5,320 nucleotides of DNA from Acidobacteriota bacterium (GTDB taxonomy: Bacteria; Acidobacteriota; Thermoanaerobaculia; Gp7-AA8): the NCBI GenBank assembly GCA_003222375.1, contig QHVX01000091.1, positions 14,676 to 19,995 of the forward strand. The letters run 5' to 3'. The notes under the pieces were generated by a model. It was not told the origin of the DNA and made no database searches. It saw only the letters and a list, made by a program, of their open reading frames with translations. Both the position numbers and the translations under genes were made by a program. Below, in pieces: positions 4,049 through 5,320 of the stretch (position 1 is the first letter of the stretch; each line of letters starts with the position of its first letter).

Positions 4049-5041
4049 ATGCCGGATTCGCACGATCGGGTCACCATCAAAGATGTCGCCGCCCAAGCCG
4101 GCGTCTCGGTGGCCACCATCTCCCGCGTTCTCAACGGAAAGGGGCCGGTGCGCGAAGCGACGTCGCGCCGCGTGATCGAAACCTGTCAGGCCCTCCGCTT
4201 CACGCCGCATGGAGTCGCGCGAAGTCTCAGCATCCGCCGCACGCATACGATCGGTCTTCTCCTTCCCGATCTTCACGGCGAATTTTTCTCGGAAGTCATC
4301 CGCGGGATCGATGCTGAGGCGCGGAGGAGTGGATATCACTTGCTGGTGTCGGGTTTTCACAGCGATCGCCAGGAGATGATCGCGGTCTTCCGCGCCGTGC
4401 GCGGACGCGTCGACAGCCTGATCGTCATGTCACCGGATCGCGAAGCCTCGGCGTTGTGCGCCTATCTCCCGGCCGGATTTCCGATCGTGTTGCTGAACAA
4501 CACCGGCGTCTCGCGCGACATCAGCATCGACAACTACGGCGGCGCCGAGGCGATGGTTCGCCATTTGCGTGCCCTCGGACACACGCGCATCGCATTCATC
4601 AAAGGTCCCGACCAGAACGCCGACGCCGCGGAGCGACTGCGCGGATATCGGGACACATCGCCTCAGGCGATCGAGTTCGACGGCAATTTCAGCGAAGAAG
4701 CGGGCTATGACGCCGGCATTCGCATGTTGTCGATGACGCAGAAGCCGACCGCGGTTTTTGCCGCCAACGACGCGATGGCATTCGGCGTGATGATCGCGCT
4801 GCGCGACTCCGGCGTGCGCGTGCCGCATGACATCGCGCTGGCGGGATTCGACGACATCCCGACCGCGCGCTATGTCACTCCGCCGCTGACAACCGTCAAG
4901 GTGCCGATCGCCGAGCTCGGACGCCGGGCCTTCGATCTTGCGATCAGCGATGAAGAACAACGCCACGAAGTTCTGCAAACGACTCTCGTGATCCGCGAGT
5001 CGTGCGGTTCGACAATTTTGCGAGGAGGAACGAAGTCATGA
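4049..5041 (+). CDS. LacI-family transcriptional repressor
   Basis: 330 residues, usual length. The N-terminal helix-turn-helix is clear: 'VTIKDVAAQAGVSVATISRVLNGKGPVREATSRRVIE' (8-44), followed by the hinge segment 'FTPHGVARSLSIRR' (51-64), which binds the minor groove. The rest is a periplasmic-binding-protein-like sensor domain: 'TIGLLLPDLHGEFFSEVIRGIDAEA' (67-91), 'VDSLIVMSPD', 'IDNYGGAEAMVRHLRALGHTRIAFIKGP' (160-187), 'FAANDAMAFGVMIALRDSGVRVPHDIALAGFDDI' (237-270) and 'TTVKVPIAELGRRAFDLA'. Such sensors usually bind a sugar or related ligand, not identifiable here. After 'RLRGYRD' (196-202) the sequence goes straight to 'TSPQAIEFDGNFSEEAGY', where most relatives have about eight more residues, so a short in-frame loss is possible. 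The operator at 4029-4048 suggests autoregulation. No Shine-Dalgarno site precedes the ATG. The stop overlaps the next gene's start by 4 bp. Confidence 0.95.
   Translation: MPDSHDRVTIKDVAAQAGVSVATISRVLNGKGPVREATSRRVIETCQALRFTPHGVARSLSIRRTHTIGLLLPDLHGEFFSEVIRGIDAEARRSGYHLLVSGFHSDRQEMIAVFRAVRGRVDSLIVMSPDREASALCAYLPAGFPIVLLNNTGVSRDISIDNYGGAEAMVRHLRALGHTRIAFIKGPDQNADAAERLRGYRDTSPQAIEFDGNFSEEAGYDAGIRMLSMTQKPTAVFAANDAMAFGVMIALRDSGVRVPHDIALAGFDDIPTARYVTPPLTTVKVPIAELGRRAFDLAISDEEQRHEVLQTTLVIRESCGSTILRGGTKS
5023..5028 (+). promoter_or_regulatory. Strong ribosome binding site for the receptor gene
   Basis: A perfect AGGAGG lies inside the last codons of the repressor gene, 9 nt before ATG 5038. It is the strongest ribosome site in the window, suggesting the receptor is made at a higher rate than the repressor from the same message. 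Confidence 0.8.
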
Positions 5042-5320
5042 CACTGAGACGCACCTGGCTGATTCTGCTCATCGCCCTCTTCACGGCAGGAAGCGCGCTT
5101 GCGCAGTCGGCGACTACCGCCACGCTGCGCGGAAAAATCACCAACGCGCAGGGAAATGCGGTGGCCAATGCCGAAATCAACGCCGTCGAGACCCAGACCG
5201 GATTCGTCCACACGGTCAACTCGCGTTCGGACGGCTCGTACACGCTGGCCGGCCTGACGCCCGGCCTGTACAACATCGTCGTCGCCGCCCCGGGATACGA
5301 ACCGAAGAGCCAGGACATCA
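5038..5320 (+). CDS. Secreted protein with N-terminal CarboxypepD_reg domain; probably a TonB-dependent receptor (3' end outside window)
   Basis: 94 residues are visible. A classic Sec signal peptide comes first: basic MTLRRTW, hydrophobic core LILLIALFTAG, cleavage after ALA (20-22) before QS. A carboxypeptidase-regulatory-like beta-sandwich follows: 'ATLRGKITNAQGNAVANAEINAV' (28-50), 'TNxRSDGSYTLAGLTPGLYNIVVAAPGYEP' type strands (59-89). This start is typical of the very long Oar/SusC-like TonB-dependent outer-membrane receptors of Acidobacteriota and Bacteroidota, in which this domain precedes the TonB plug and barrel; those parts lie beyond the window, so the receptor call is inference. 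ATG 5038 overlaps the repressor stop (ATGA) and has AGGAGG 9 nt upstream. Coupling to a LacI regulator suggests uptake of a carbohydrate. Confidence 0.85.
   Translation, partial: MTLRRTWLILLIALFTAGSALAQSATTATLRGKITNAQGNAVANAEINAVETQTGFVHTVNSRSDGSYTLAGLTPGLYNIVVAAPGYEPKSQDI

Noticed and set aside
3806..4360. 184-codon open frame on the minus strand across the operator and the start of the repressor gene
   Set aside because: It crosses the repressor's helix-turn-helix and the operator, and its translation is Arg-rich without pattern; the 46-codon ORF in another frame is the better reading of 3769-3909.

Overview
The window is GC-rich, densely coded and mostly read on the + strand. It suggests an Acidobacteriota-like soil or sediment bacterium. 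The reasons are the mix of carboxypeptidase-regulatory-like (CarboxypepD_reg) beta-sandwich proteins, an FHA-GAF-class III cyclase next to a type I signal peptidase, and a LacI regulator coupled to a secreted protein that begins like an Oar/SusC-type TonB-dependent receptor. The phylum is an inference from gene content; no rRNA or other marker gene is present.

Layout. (1) 1-520: the 3' end of a protein built of carboxypeptidase-regulatory-like repeats. (2) 555-3411: a compact run of four + strand genes: an FHA-GAF-adenylate/guanylate cyclase, signal peptidase I (4 nt later), a small single-pass membrane protein, and a CDGSH iron-sulfur protein whose ATG overlaps the preceding stop by one base. 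(3) 3402-3909: an island of different character, with a minus-strand GIY-YIG nuclease gene bracketed by ~27-34 nt repeats (arms A, B and C) and a 46-codon minus-strand ORF whose end lies inside the last repeat. (4) 3910-4048: a regulatory region with a near-perfect LacI-type operator abutting the next start codon. (5) 4049-5320: a LacI-family repressor, then by a 4-bp ATGA overlap a signal-peptide protein with an N-terminal CarboxypepD_reg domain that runs off the window.

How the genes may work together. The LacI/receptor pair looks like a self-regulated uptake module: repressor binding at 4029-4048 would shut off both its own gene and the translationally coupled receptor, presumably until a sugar-like ligand arrives. 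The cyclase/lepB/membrane-protein/CDGSH run is probably co-transcribed, but I see no shared pathway in it.

Most notable: the GIY-YIG cassette with its repeats, where one palindrome provides the stop codons of two convergent genes; an apparent in-frame loss of about 15 residues in the cyclase catalytic domain; a possible smaller gap in the LacI sensor domain; and the operator placed directly against the repressor start codon.
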